Origin: an uncultured Acidimicrobiales bacterium
GTDB lineage: Bacteria; Actinomycetota; Acidimicrobiia; Acidimicrobiales; SZUA-35
NCBI GenBank assembly: GCA_938002965.1
Contig: CALKZY010000005.1
Location: forward strand, 1 to 64,000
DNA: 64,000 nt
Direction of reading: 5' to 3'
Position numbers and translations under genes: made by a program. The notes under the pieces were generated by a model that was not told the origin of the DNA, did no database searches, and saw only the letters and a list, made by a program, of their open reading frames with translations. Of the stretch, positions 7,803 through 16,451 are shown piece after piece; the stretch's first letter is position 1; every line of letters begins with the position of its first letter.

Positions 7803-8339
7803 GTGTTGACGCGTCATCTGGTGTTGGGTGGGGCCCGCAGCGGCAAGAGCCGGTTCGCCGAGCGCCTTGTGTCCGAACTAGCGGACGCTGTTGGGCGAGA
7901 ACAAGTGTATTTGGCCACCGGTCAGGCTGGCGACGGCGAAATGGCCGAACGGATCGAACACCATCAGCAGCAGCGATCCGGCGTCGCTTGGACCCTGGTC
8001 GAGGAACCGCTTCACGTTGCTGAGGTGCTGCGAACTGCCACGGCCAACCAAGCTATCCTTATCGACTGCCTCACCTTATGGCTCGCCAACGTTCAGGGCG
8101 CCGGCCTGCAATCCGAGTGGTCGGACACCCGAGCGGCCTTTGTGTCGGCGGTGTCGGAGAGCGCTGCTGATGTTGTCATGGTCAGTAACGAGGTCGGCCT
8201 AGGCGTTGTCCCCCTCGGCTCTGAAACCAGGTGGTTCGTTGATGAAGTCGGTCGGCTGCATCAGGCGTTGGCCTCGGTCTGCACTCACGTGACGCTTGTG
8301 GCCGCCGGTCTCCCCTTGGTTCTGAAGGACTCGTCGTGA
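7803..8339 (+). CDS. cobU: Adenosylcobinamide kinase/adenosylcobinamide-phosphate guanylyltransferase
   Basis: A 178-residue enzyme that phosphorylates adenosylcobinamide and then transfers GMP to it, the activation step before the cobalamin lower ligand is attached. The P-loop GGARSGKS lies at residues 8-15. The family stretch ILIDCLTLWLANV is present, as is the VSNEVGLGVVP motif. Length is normal. GTG 7803 follows a TAGAGT box by six bases. The next gene starts inside its stop codon (GTGA overlap at 8336), although that protein has no obvious cobalamin role. cobT and cobS lie 3.3 kb downstream, so the late cobalamin genes are split by unrelated genes. Confidence 0.93.
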   Translation: MLTRHLVLGGARSGKSRFAERLVSELADAVGREQVYLATGQAGDGEMAERIEHHQQQRSGVAWTLVEEPLHVAEVLRTATANQAILIDCLTLWLANVQGAGLQSEWSDTRAAFVSAVSESAADVVMVSNEVGLGVVPLGSETRWFVDEVGRLHQALASVCTHVTLVAAGLPLVLKDSS

Positions 8340-9775
8340 CGGCCTCTGAGGCGGACGGGGTTCGAACCGACCGACCTCGATCAACGGCGGACTCGAGGCC
8401 GGCCTACATCATGTTGGCCGTGATAGCAGTAGTCGCCGTCGGGGTCGCGGCCGCCTGGTGGTTGTCGGTTCGTCCGCGGCTGACCGCGCTGGAAGAGGCC
8501 TTCGAGAATCAGCCTCCGGGACCGGTCTTCGAACCGGCGGAGTTTCTGGTCGGCGCGGCATGGGGCAACGAGGAGTGCCCCCAGTTGTCGACCCAGATCT
8601 TTGCCGTGGACGTATCCGACGGTTCCCTTGCATGGGAGCAGACGGTGCCCAGCCCGTCCTCGGGCTTCTTCGGAGAGTGGTATGTACTCGCCAGCGACGG
8701 CGACGATGCTGTGCTGGTGCAGATAGACGGCCAGGTAGGCGAGGTGCCGCCCAGCGTTAGAGCCATCGACATCGCGACCGGTCAGCTCGCTTGGCAGCAC
8801 TTCTTGGAGATGGGGCAAGTGTTCCGGTCGGCACAGAGCGAGAGCGAGTTGGTTATGGAAGGAACTGCTGCCACCGAACTCGATGATGTGGTTACCGTGG
8901 CAGTTGATGCTGGTGGTCAGGTCGCCGATGCCTCACTTGTGCAGTTTGATCGCAATCGACCGTTTGATCCGGCAATACAGCTAGGAGCCGGTTATCACCT
9001 GACGTCCAACGTGGCCGATGTCTTGACCGACGGCCAGGTGGTTGCCCAGGTATACGGCGGTGGGCCCGATGGCAGTCGAATTGACATTCGAACCGTGGCC
9101 GACGGAGCGACGATCACCGGTGATCGCATACCATTCGGCGACGGTTTCGATGACCTTGGATCCAGCTCGTCACCGGGTGATCCGATCCAAGCCAGTGATG
9201 ATCTCATCTTGGTGGTCATAGGATCGCCCGTCGGGCCCAATACCCGGCTGGCCGTCTTCGACGGTTCAGACGGCACGCTCAAGTGGTCGATTGAAGACAC
9301 TCGGGCCGGTGCGGTGGCCGGCGACGACATTCTCTACGACAAGCGGAATGACGAGCCGGTTGATGCCGTCAGCACCCGCGACCTCTATCTGGTGGATGGA
9401 GACGACCCGGATGAGGTCGTGTGGTCAACCGAGCTAACTGTCAACGAGATCGGGGGCAACGGCTTTCTCGGCATGGCCGGTGACGACTTGGTATTCGCCG
9501 TTGAGTCGACTGACGTGCCGCTTGAGTTTTTAGTCATCAGCGATGAGGGTGATGTGCCCGATCTACTCGATGCGGCCGAGGGTTACGGTGCGGGATGGGG
9601 CTCTCGCCATCATGTCGACGACGAGATCTTTGTCGCCGGCTTCGACGGTCGCTTTTGGGTGCAGCCCGCTGACGGCGAAATCATCGAAGTCGAGACCGAG
9701 GAGCCCGTCAGCTGGGTGCGCAGAGTCGACGATCGCGTGCTCGTTGTCGCCTCACATCAGCAGTTTTGCCGCTAG
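8336..9775 (+). CDS. Membrane-anchored PQQ-like beta-propeller protein
   Basis: A 479-residue protein with one N-terminal membrane helix (about residues 25-45, LAVIAVVAVGVAAAWWL) and a long extracytoplasmic domain. Several blade-like repeats of the PQQ/quinoprotein type are visible: FAVDVSDGSLAWEQTV, RAIDIATGQLAWQHF and AVFDGSDGTLKWSIED. These are the AxDxxTGxxxW signatures of BamB-like propellers. No catalytic PQQ-binding residues can be identified, so a structural or ligand-binding role is as likely as an enzyme. GTG 8336 overlaps the cobU stop, so translation is coupled. A single Cys pair (CPQL near residue 80 and the final FCR) could form a disulfide. Confidence 0.72.
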   Translation: MTASEADGVRTDRPRSTADSRPAYIMLAVIAVVAVGVAAAWWLSVRPRLTALEEAFENQPPGPVFEPAEFLVGAAWGNEECPQLSTQIFAVDVSDGSLAWEQTVPSPSSGFFGEWYVLASDGDDAVLVQIDGQVGEVPPSVRAIDIATGQLAWQHFLEMGQVFRSAQSESELVMEGTAATELDDVVTVAVDAGGQVADASLVQFDRNRPFDPAIQLGAGYHLTSNVADVLTDGQVVAQVYGGGPDGSRIDIRTVADGATITGDRIPFGDGFDDLGSSSSPGDPIQASDDLILVVIGSPVGPNTRLAVFDGSDGTLKWSIEDTRAGAVAGDDILYDKRNDEPVDAVSTRDLYLVDGDDPDEVVWSTELTVNEIGGNGFLGMAGDDLVFAVESTDVPLEFLVISDEGDVPDLLDAAEGYGAGWGSRHHVDDEIFVAGFDGRFWVQPADGEIIEVETEEPVSWVRRVDDRVLVVASHQQFCR

Positions 9776-9935
9776 AGGCCGTACCGTTTTGACACGCGTT
9801 TTCGCCCTCCTTTAAGCGGACCTGTCACAATGGAATACCAGAGGTAATTACAGCATTACAACCACTTGAGTACGCGCCACCCGGCGCTGTTGTACTGCTG
9901 AAAGCAGCGGTTGCTGCTAAGAAAGGACTCCGACC

Positions 9936-10850
9936 ATGCGTCCCTCCGTCAGGTTGGGCAAGGTTTCGGGGATCGACATCGGTCTCCACTGGACTATCGG
10001 GTTGATCGCATTCTTGCTGGTCACCACCCTCACCGGCAGCGTGCTGCCGGCCTCCGCTCCTGGATATGCCCAGGCGGGGTATCTGTTGGCTGCTGCGGCC
10101 ACGGCCGTCATGTTCCTGGGCTCGATTGTGGCTCACGAGCTCGGTCACTCGATTGTGGCCCAACGCAACGACATCAACGTTCTCGGTATCACCCTGTTCG
10201 GTCTCGGTGGTGTGGCTGCTCTCGAACGCAATCCCGACGACGCCGGAGCCGCCGCCCGAATCGCCATTGCCGGACCGCTGGTCAGCGTTGCCGTCGGCGC
10301 AGGCTCGTTGGCGCTGTCGTATGCGTTGGGAACGCTCGGCGCTCCGGCGCTGGTCACGGCTTCGCTCACCTGGTTGGGTTTCATCAACCTTGCTCTTGCC
10401 GTATTTAACATGATCCCCGCTCTGCCTCTTGACGGTGGCCGGGTACTGCAGGCTGCCCTTTGGAAGCGGGGCGGCCAACGGCTACCGGCCACCGTCACAG
10501 CCGCTCGGTGGGGCGGGCGGATCGGTTGGGTCATCGTGGCCCTAGGGCTGATTCAGTTCGCTACGACCGGAAGCGGCTTGTGGACTGCCTTCATCGGCTG
10601 GTTCGTGGCCTCCACCGCCAAAGCGGAAGGGACCCGAGCCCGGTTGGAACTGTGGCAGGAGAAGCTGCACGCTCAGATGGCCGGTCAGCCCGGTAGCGGC
10701 GATGCAAACCCTCTGTCGGTATTGTTCGGGAACCGGGGACCGCTGCGAGCACGCCGCCCTGGATCCGATGACATGTCGTCACCGACATCGCCGCCTCCAG
10801 CGCCGGGCACGGTAATTGACGTGGACAGTCGGCCGATCAGCGACGATTAA
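9936..10850 (+). CDS. Site-2 protease family (M50) intramembrane metalloprotease
   Basis: A 304-residue polytopic protein. The zinc motif HExxH is present as AHELGHS (near residues 68-74). The third-ligand motif appears as ALPLDGGRV (near 166-174), the LDG motif of S2P proteases. Helices surround both. The C-terminal ~60 residues are cytosolic, Pro/Ser-rich and disordered. Such proteases cut transmembrane anchors, often of anti-sigma factors. The ATG follows an AAAGGA ribosome site by nine bases, so unlike its neighbours this mRNA has a leader. No anti-sigma gene is adjacent. Its last 14 bases overlap the end of convergent nnrE. Confidence 0.9.
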   Translation: MRPSVRLGKVSGIDIGLHWTIGLIAFLLVTTLTGSVLPASAPGYAQAGYLLAAAATAVMFLGSIVAHELGHSIVAQRNDINVLGITLFGLGGVAALERNPDDAGAAARIAIAGPLVSVAVGAGSLALSYALGTLGAPALVTASLTWLGFINLALAVFNMIPALPLDGGRVLQAALWKRGGQRLPATVTAARWGGRIGWVIVALGLIQFATTGSGLWTAFIGWFVASTAKAEGTRARLELWQEKLHAQMAGQPGSGDANPLSVLFGNRGPLRARRPGSDDMSSPTSPPPAPGTVIDVDSRPISDD

Positions 10851-11607
10851 CTTGCAGAATAGGCCCTCGGGCAAAACCAGGATGCTCTGCGGCTCCAAGC
10901 TGCGGATAGACAGTTGGCGGAACCGAGATGTCGGCCATGAACAACCGCCCGACCAGTGAGCTGGATCGAAGGCCAACTTTGGGGGCCGCCAGCGTGACTG
11001 TGGCATCGGCGTTGACAGCGACGCCGGGGACTGAGCCGTCGGTGACGTTCAGGCCAGACGGAGTGTCGAGGGCCAGGACTGGCATCTTGGTGGCATTCAT
11101 CCAGGCGATCATCGATTCGGCCTTGCCGGTGGGAGCGCCCCGCAGGCTGTAGCCGATGACGGCATCGATCACCACCGTCTGATTGCTGTTGCCCTGCCTG
11201 CCCGAGTTGTCGAATCCGTCGGGCTTGGTGGCATCGGTCCGACAGCTCACGTCCATGCGCCGGAGGATGTCCAGTTGCCGCCCCGGCACCGAATCCTCGG
11301 CCGGCTCCCTGGTCAGCTGAACTTCGACCGACTGTGACCCGAGCCAGTTGGCCAAATTGCGGGCAGCTACCAGTCCACCGCCCCCGTTGCCGCCAGTGCC
11401 GGCCATGACTAGTACGGCGGACGGCTGGTACACATCGACGGCGACTCGGGCAAGATGGCGCCCGGCATTTTCCATCATTTGGATGAGACCGATGTTCAGA
11501 TCGTCGATCATGATGCGGTCGACTTCGATCATCTGCCGTTCGGACAACCACGGCACCTGGTCGGCATTCACCGCCTGGAAGCCACCGAGCCGTCTATGGT
11601 GAGCCAC
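10837..11607 (-). CDS. nnrE: NAD(P)H-hydrate epimerase
   Basis: A 256-residue YjeF N-terminal-type protein that epimerises damaged NAD(P)H hydrates for repair. Motifs seen are MIEVDRIMIDDLNIGLIQMMENAGR near the N terminus (the conserved Asp and Asn-Ala-Gly), AGTGGNGGGG for nucleotide binding, VIDAVIGYSLRG with the catalytic Asp, and ALDTPSGLNVTDG. The ADP-dependent dehydratase domain often fused to it is absent, so NnrD must be encoded elsewhere. GTG 11607 has TACAGT six bases upstream. It is divergent from cobT, with 32 bases between the two starts. Confidence 0.9.
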   Translation of the reverse strand: MAHHRRLGGFQAVNADQVPWLSERQMIEVDRIMIDDLNIGLIQMMENAGRHLARVAVDVYQPSAVLVMAGTGGNGGGGLVAARNLANWLGSQSVEVQLTREPAEDSVPGRQLDILRRMDVSCRTDATKPDGFDNSGRQGNSNQTVVIDAVIGYSLRGAPTGKAESMIAWMNATKMPVLALDTPSGLNVTDGSVPGVAVNADATVTLAAPKVGLRSSSLVGRLFMADISVPPTVYPQLGAAEHPGFARGPILQVNRR

Positions 11608-11613
11608 CTTTCT

Positions 11614-11619
11614 ACTGTA
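11614..11619 (-). promoter_or_regulatory. -10 box for leaderless nnrE
   Basis: TACAGT on the minus strand ends six bases before GTG 11607. Confidence 0.6.
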
Positions 11620-11639
11620 GCGATAGGGTTACGCGTCAC

Positions 11640-12737
11640 ATGAGCGACCAAACCTGGTATCGGGACCTCGCCCGACCGATCGATCATGCCGCCAGAACCG
11701 CCGCCGAGGCGCGCAATCAGCAGCTGACCAAACCGGCAGGGTCGCTCGGCCGCCTGGAGTCGATCGCTATAGACTTCGCCGGTTGGCAGGGCACCGATCG
11801 CCCGACAATCCCCAAGCCAGTCATTCGAGTTTTCGCCGGAGACCATGGTGTATGTCGACGCAATGTCTCGGCCTACCCCCAAGAAGTAACGGCCCAGATG
11901 GTTGCCAACTTTCTGGCCGGCGGTGCCGCTATCTCGGTCTTGGCCGAACAGACGGGCGCCGACCTTGGCGTGGTCAACATGGGAATGGTGCAGCCCCAGT
12001 CCGGACCTCCGATTTACGCCGGTCTCGTTAGCGATGGCAAAGGGTCCACCGGGGCGCGGTACACCGACCTCCAATTGATGCCCGGAACCGATGACTTCGT
12101 CGACGGCCCGGCCATGCCCCCGATGGTTTGTCAGGCGGCGATGGCCGCCGGCCGGGATCAGGTCTCCGCCGTCGCTGACGATGGGCCGTCGATCTTCATT
12201 GGTGGTGAGATGGGTATCGGCAACACAACCGCAGCTTCAGCCCTCTGTTCGTTGCTCCTTGATCTTCCACCCTCGGACACTGTTGGACCGGGTACTGGTG
12301 TGACCGGTGAGGCGTTGGCGGCCAAGCGGAAAATCGTGCAGGAGGCACTTGAACACCACCGGGATGACGTTCTCGACGCTGTCGATGCACTGGCACGACT
12401 CGGTGGCCTGGAGATCGCCGGTCTGGTTGGTGCCTATATCGCCTGCGCTCAGCAGGGCATCCCGGTGCTGGTTGATGGATTCATCACCTCAGCGGCGGCC
12501 ATTGCCGCTACCACCATCAATCCCAGTGTTTCCCTTTGGCTGTGCTTCAGCCACCGATCGGCCGAGCCAGCTCACGTGACCGTGCTACGTCATCTCAACG
12601 CCGATCCTCTGGTCGACTTTGGCATGCGGTTGGGTGAAGGAAGCGGGGCGGCTCTGGTTATTCCCCTCATGCAGTCGGCAGTCGCTTTGCATTCCGGGAT
12701 GGCCACGTTCGGTGAAGCAGGTGTCAGCGAGCAGTGA
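11640..12737 (+). CDS. cobT: Nicotinate-nucleotide--dimethylbenzimidazole phosphoribosyltransferase
   Basis: A 365-residue enzyme that makes alpha-ribazole phosphate from dimethylbenzimidazole and nicotinate mononucleotide for the lower ligand of cobalamin. Family motifs are the N-terminal KPAGSLGRLE, the FAGDHGVCRRNVSAYP stretch, GEMGIGNTTAASAL, GPGTGV, and the late GMRLGEGSGAAL before the catalytic region. Length is typical. The stop codon overlaps the GTG of cobS (GTGA), so the two are coupled. Upstream, a TAGGGT sits ten bases before the ATG, suggesting a leader of only a few bases. Confidence 0.94.
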   Translation: MSDQTWYRDLARPIDHAARTAAEARNQQLTKPAGSLGRLESIAIDFAGWQGTDRPTIPKPVIRVFAGDHGVCRRNVSAYPQEVTAQMVANFLAGGAAISVLAEQTGADLGVVNMGMVQPQSGPPIYAGLVSDGKGSTGARYTDLQLMPGTDDFVDGPAMPPMVCQAAMAAGRDQVSAVADDGPSIFIGGEMGIGNTTAASALCSLLLDLPPSDTVGPGTGVTGEALAAKRKIVQEALEHHRDDVLDAVDALARLGGLEIAGLVGAYIACAQQGIPVLVDGFITSAAAIAATTINPSVSLWLCFSHRSAEPAHVTVLRHLNADPLVDFGMRLGEGSGAALVIPLMQSAVALHSGMATFGEAGVSEQ

Positions 12738-13558
12738 CCGAGCCGTTGGAAGGTTCTGCTCCCGGTCGGCAGTGGGACTTCTTTTGGGCCGCCGTCATGT
12801 TCTACACCCGACTGCCGGTCCCTTCGGGGGCACGCCATTCCGATGAGATCCTGAACCGATCCCGGCAGTACTTTCCTGCCATCGGTGTGCTGGTAGGCGG
12901 CATCGCTGCTCTGGTGTTGGCCGGCGCCGAAGCGCTGTTCACCGTTGGCATTGCCGTTGTTCCATCGATGGCCGCTTCAGTGCTGGTGACGGGGGCGTTT
13001 CACGAAGACGGGCTGGCCGACTCCTTTGACGGGTTCGGGGCCAGTCGTGATCCGCAACGAATACTGCAGATCATGAAGGACTCGCGGGTCGGAAGCTTCG
13101 GCCTGGTCGGCATGGTGTTGGTGTTGTTGGCCAAGTACGCCTCGCTGGTGACCCTTACCGGTTTCTCGGTGTCGACGGCGGCGATAATCGTTGTCAACGC
13201 CCATACGCTCAGCCGGCTGGCCGCCTCGACCGTGGCCGACCTTCTGCCCTACGCCAGGACGTTGGATCGCGAAACATCGGCCGATGGTTCCAGCAAGATC
13301 AAACCGATCGCCGACCACCCCTTGACCGGCGGTCAACGTTTGGCCGGGGTGGCGTGGGCTGTGCCGGGCTTAGTGGTTCTGGCCGTCATCGACTCCTTCA
13401 CCGCATTTGCCATGGTGGCGGCCATGGTCGTGGTCGTGCTGGCTGCAGTCAGATACCTTCGGGCCAGGCTCGGCGGCTACACCGGAGATTGTCTCGGTGC
13501 CACCCAGCAACTGGCGGAGCTGAGTGGCTGTATGGTCGCTGCCGCAGTGCTGGTTTAG
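12734..13558 (+). CDS. cobS: Adenosylcobinamide-GDP ribazoletransferase (cobalamin synthase)
   Basis: A 274-residue integral membrane enzyme that joins adenosylcobinamide-GDP to alpha-ribazole (phosphate), completing cobalamin. The signature AFHEDGLADSFDGFG supplies the metal-binding acidic residues. RDPQRILQIMKDSRVGSFG follows, as in the family, then several membrane helices and the C-terminal YTGDCLGATQQLAEL stretch. It is translationally coupled to cobT. The alpha-ribazole phosphatase CobC is not seen nearby. With cobU and cobT this gives nucleotide-loop assembly but no corrin ring genes, which would fit either salvage or a pathway encoded elsewhere. Confidence 0.94.
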   Translation: MTEPLEGSAPGRQWDFFWAAVMFYTRLPVPSGARHSDEILNRSRQYFPAIGVLVGGIAALVLAGAEALFTVGIAVVPSMAASVLVTGAFHEDGLADSFDGFGASRDPQRILQIMKDSRVGSFGLVGMVLVLLAKYASLVTLTGFSVSTAAIIVVNAHTLSRLAASTVADLLPYARTLDRETSADGSSKIKPIADHPLTGGQRLAGVAWAVPGLVVLAVIDSFTAFAMVAAMVVVVLAAVRYLRARLGGYTGDCLGATQQLAELSGCMVAAAVLV

Positions 13559-13591
13559 GTAGCCCTCGCTGAGGCGGGGAATGGTCGAACG

Positions 13592-14158
13592 GTGAGTCGG
13601 GTTGAACCTTCCATGCGATCAACCCGTCGACGAAGTTGGACCAGGATGGCCGCTGCGTTGGTCTTGGGTGCGACGTTGACCGCCGCCGCATGCGGGGCGG
13701 GCGATGTAGCGGTGGAAGAGGCAGTAGCGGATGAGTCCGCCACCGCCGCCGAGTCCTCTGGCTCGGGCCTGTCCGGGCAGTTCGACACCGTCGATGGTTC
13801 CTCGATCAACCTGGCCGATTTCGACGGTCAGGATGTGGTGCTGTGGTTCTGGGCCCCGTGGTGACCGTTTTGACGTGCGGAAGCCCCTACGGTCGTAGAG
13901 GTACAGCAGCAATTTGGTGATCAGGTCCAGATCATTGGTATTCCCGGTCTCAGTAGCGACGTGCAAGGCATGGCCGCCTTTGTCGATGACACCGGTACCG
14001 GCGTCATCGCCCATATTCCTGATCCTGACGGTGTCCTCTGGGACCGCTTTGGCGTGACCCAGCAGCGAACTTACGTTTTCTTGAACGATGACGGCACCAG
14101 CCGGATTGGTACTTACGGGAATCTTCCCGGTGACGTGGAAGAGCTGATAGCGGGCTGA
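13592..14158 (+). CDS. Thioredoxin-fold lipoprotein with two in-frame TGA codons, predicted selenoprotein (U-P-F-U)
   Basis: Read through TGA, this is 188 residues. It has an N-terminal lipoprotein signal (lipobox cysteine C34), a short Ala/Ser linker and a TlpA/DsbE-like thioredoxin domain. The frame stops at TGA 13862-13864 directly after LWFWAPW, where homologous proteins have the first Cys of CxxC. A second TGA at 13871-13873 falls on the second Cys, giving W-U91-P-F-U94-RAEAP. Downstream the frame is open to TGA 14156-14158 and contains typical strands (VQIIGIPG, RTYVFLNDDG). Both TGA codons can only be redox residues, so selenocysteine is inferred. ATG 13613 is an alternative start. A hairpin at 13884-13901 could serve as the insertion element for both codons. 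It would act outside the membrane as a thiol/selenol oxidoreductase. A pseudogene is unlikely because the frame is intact on both sides. Confidence 0.85.
13884..13901 (+). promoter_or_regulatory. Candidate bacterial SECIS hairpin for the double-TGA gene
   Basis: CCCCTAC-GGTC-GTAGAGG pairs with one mismatch around a four-base loop starting GG. The loop starts 26 bases after the first TGA and 17 after the second, both inside the spacing usual for bacterial SECIS elements. A second possible pairing, GACCGT (13863-13868) with ACGGTC (13889-13894), would enclose both TGA codons. Which fold forms is not known. Confidence 0.5.
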
Positions 14159-14159
14159 T

Positions 14160-15239
14160 TCAGCCGATTCGATTGAGCACGTCGTCGATGGGAGCCTGCC
14201 AGGCCTGATAGGTCCGGTGCGGACGAAACCCCATGGCCACATTGATGTCCAACATGTGGGCGTTCGACTGGGCGTTGTAGGTTTCCAGAACAGACAGCTC
14301 GGGCACGTTGCCTCGGGTGTGTTGGTAGTTGGCGGCCTTCAGCCATTTGCCGAGACGATGGCCGCGGTGGGACTCCAAAACAGTGGTGTCGCTTTGATGG
14401 CCGATTTGTGGTCGCTCTCGATGCACGAAGATCTCCGACAGCCCGGCGGCGTCGCCGTCGGGACCGATGGCCACAGTCCGCAACAGCGAGAATCCGGCAC
14501 CGATAAACATCTCATCGGCCTCACGCTGGGCCTCGGCGTCACGGGTGGGGTAGTTGAAGTCAAGGTCGTCCATGGGGGCGTCGGCCATGCCTTTCATGGC
14601 GGTGGACCACAGGCTGGTCATGTCATCGGGTACGTGACCGATCCACGATGCCAACCGGTAGCCGGGAGCGGCCGACGCGGCACTGTCGACCCACGATGCC
14701 ATCAGGCCTTCGTCGATGTCGGCTACGGCGACCCGGGAGCACCGCTCCTCTTGGCGTTGGGTCATGTCGTATTTCTGGCACATGGTCGTGCTGGCGTCAC
14801 GCGAGATCTCGATACACGGCCAGGCCATGATCGATTGCTGGCCCATCTCCTTAAGCGGTGGAACGACGGCTTCGACCAACGCAGTGGCTACGCCGTAGCG
14901 CCTGGCTTCGGGAAGAACCATGGCTTCGATGTTGGCCACCTGTAACTCGTCGTCGGGGTCTGACTCGGTGTTGGCGTTGACCACACCGGCCGGTTCTCCG
15001 TTGAGGGTGGCGACGAAAGCCAGCTGTTGACGATCGGGCGGAGTATGAAAATACCAGGCCGACATCTCTTCGGGCCCGATCTGCGGGTCACCAGGGTTTC
15101 GGATGGCGTCGTCAGCCCGGATTGCGGCCAAGGCGATGGCAAAGGCCTCCTCATCGCCGGGGGTTACCTGGATTATGTCAATCTTGGACTCGGTCGTATG
15201 GCTAGCCACGCCACCAGTCCAGCCGCTGCCAGCGGCCAT
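14160..15239 (-). CDS. GNAT-family N-acetyltransferase with two GNAT-like halves
   Basis: A 359-residue protein. The first half (about 20-150) has the acetyl-CoA motif region VANIEAMVLPEARRYGVATALVEA. The second half has the matching TTVLESHRGHRLGKWLKAAN and YNAQSNAHMLDINVAMGF stretches, typical of GNAT tandem proteins in Actinobacteria. It probably transfers an acetyl group to a small molecule or protein. The acceptor is unknown. The start at 15239 could instead be a GTG about 12 codons further in (GVASH...). Its stop lies one base from that of the convergent selenoprotein gene, with no terminator between. Confidence 0.85.
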   Translation of the reverse strand: MAAGSGWTGGVASHTTESKIDIIQVTPGDEEAFAIALAAIRADDAIRNPGDPQIGPEEMSAWYFHTPPDRQQLAFVATLNGEPAGVVNANTESDPDDELQVANIEAMVLPEARRYGVATALVEAVVPPLKEMGQQSIMAWPCIEISRDASTTMCQKYDMTQRQEERCSRVAVADIDEGLMASWVDSAASAAPGYRLASWIGHVPDDMTSLWSTAMKGMADAPMDDLDFNYPTRDAEAQREADEMFIGAGFSLLRTVAIGPDGDAAGLSEIFVHRERPQIGHQSDTTVLESHRGHRLGKWLKAANYQHTRGNVPELSVLETYNAQSNAHMLDINVAMGFRPHRTYQAWQAPIDDVLNRIG

Positions 15240-15455
15240 GTCGAGTCATTTGATGGCTGCGTCGGGTTCGAACCGGCTGTCGACGTTGACCAATCATTGG
15301 CTCTTTCCAGGATTGACGATTACCCGAACTGGTCTAGGTTGCCGTGCATGGGGAAGCAGATACGGACTTGGCAGCTGACAATAGGTTCAGCCACGAACGG
15401 GTGACCTACCTTCCGGGCGAGCGTGACGGTGACGCCGACCTTGGACGGTTTACGA
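15240..15455. other. Intergenic region without a convincing gene
   Basis: 216 bases between the acetyltransferase start and the oxidoreductase stop. A short plus-strand frame ending at TAG 15466-15468 (residues HGEADTDLAADNRFSHERVT onward) looks slightly protein-like but has no strong start. A T-loop-like GGTTCGAACC at about 15268 lacks the rest of a tRNA. Confidence 0.4.
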
Positions 15456-16451
15456 CTACTTCGTAGCCCCATAGTCGACGGCAACTGTTCGTCCGGCGTC
15501 AACAGCAGCAACGATGGCCTCGACCACGGTTTGGGCGGCTACACCGTCGGCGGCGGAGGGCCCTGTTGGGGGTGTGCCGGCCAGTACTGAATCCACCCAT
15601 GCCCGGTCTTGTAGCCGGTAGGCCTCGGCGAAGCGGGCGAACCAGTCGGCTCCGGTTTCGACGCGACGCTGACCGTCAGTGTGCACCTCGGCCCGAAGTT
15701 GGCGCCCGGTCATAGCCCGACCGTCGGCCGCTGTCACCTCGACCGTCACCTCGTAGGCATAGGCGGCGTTGTCGAACTCAAGGGTGGCGTGAGCGCCGTT
15801 GGTGAGACGACAAAGAACCATGATGTGGCGGATCTTGCCGGCCGGACTCCCCAAAGGTTGACGGGTCACGTTGGCCGACACTTCGGCTACTTCGGCGCCG
15901 GTCAGGTACCGGACGCTATGAATGTCATGCACCACTGATTGGCCGACGATGACCTCGATCGGACGGTTCGGTGCTGGGGCGTTGCGGTGGGTGCAGTGCA
16001 GGTGATGGATGGCCCCGAGTGGCTCCAGGGCTGCAGCCAACTGCAGGTGAGCAGGATCGTACTCCCGCATGAAACCCAGCTGAATGAAGCGTCTGCCTTT
16101 GGCTGCTTCGGCTTGGGCTACCCGTTTGGCATCGGTCGCCGATGTGGCCAACGGCTTCTCGCACAGGACCGGCTTGTCCCGCTCGAGACAGGCCAACGTG
16201 AGCTCGGCGTGGGTCTCGTCGGGCGAGGCGATGATGACGGCATCGATGTTGTTGTCGGCGATAATCGTTGAAGGGTCGGTCTCGGCTGTTGTGGCAAGCT
16301 CAGTGGCCAGGTGGCTGAGGTTCGAAGCGAACGGATCGGCCAGGGCGGCAACAGTGGCGTCCGCCATGGCATTGATGGTTCGAGCGTGAAAGGTTCCCAT
16401 CCCGCCTACGCCGATGACGCCAACCCGGACAGGCCTTGACAGTGCGCTCAT
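15456..16451 (-). CDS. Gfo/Idh/MocA-family oxidoreductase (inositol-dehydrogenase-like)
   Basis: A 331-residue NAD(P)-dependent dehydrogenase. The Rossmann motif GVIGVGGMGTFHAR lies at residues 11-24. IIASPDETHAE follows, then the catalytic-lysine motif CEKPLATS (EKP). The C-terminal domain has the conserved VHDIHSVRYLTG segment, where the HDxH-type residues act in sugar or inositol oxidation. The closest functional match by motif is myo-inositol 2-dehydrogenase, but the substrate is not certain. The ATG at 16451 overlaps the stop of the upstream LLM gene (ATGA), so they form an operon. An open frame continuing upstream lies antisense to nothing useful and was excluded. Confidence 0.85.
   Translation of the reverse strand: MSALSRPVRVGVIGVGGMGTFHARTINAMADATVAALADPFASNLSHLATELATTAETDPSTIIADNNIDAVIIASPDETHAELTLACLERDKPVLCEKPLATSATDAKRVAQAEAAKGRRFIQLGFMREYDPAHLQLAAALEPLGAIHHLHCTHRNAPAPNRPIEVIVGQSVVHDIHSVRYLTGAEVAEVSANVTRQPLGSPAGKIRHIMVLCRLTNGAHATLEFDNAAYAYEVTVEVTAADGRAMTGRQLRAEVHTDGQRRVETGADWFARFAEAYRLQDRAWVDSVLAGTPPTGPSAADGVAAQTVVEAIVAAVDAGRTVAVDYGATK

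Noticed and set aside
7803-13558. Cobalamin riboswitch upstream of cob genes
   Set aside because: cobU and nnrE are leaderless and the cobT upstream gap is 32 bases, so there is no room for a riboswitch. I saw no B12-box-like sequence.
14217-14945. 242-codon plus-strand frame inside the acetyltransferase gene
   Set aside because: Antisense shadow of the GNAT gene with low-quality composition and no motif.
15255-15300. tRNA suggested by a GGTTCGAACC T-loop-like stretch
   Set aside because: No acceptor, D or anticodon stem could be matched around it.
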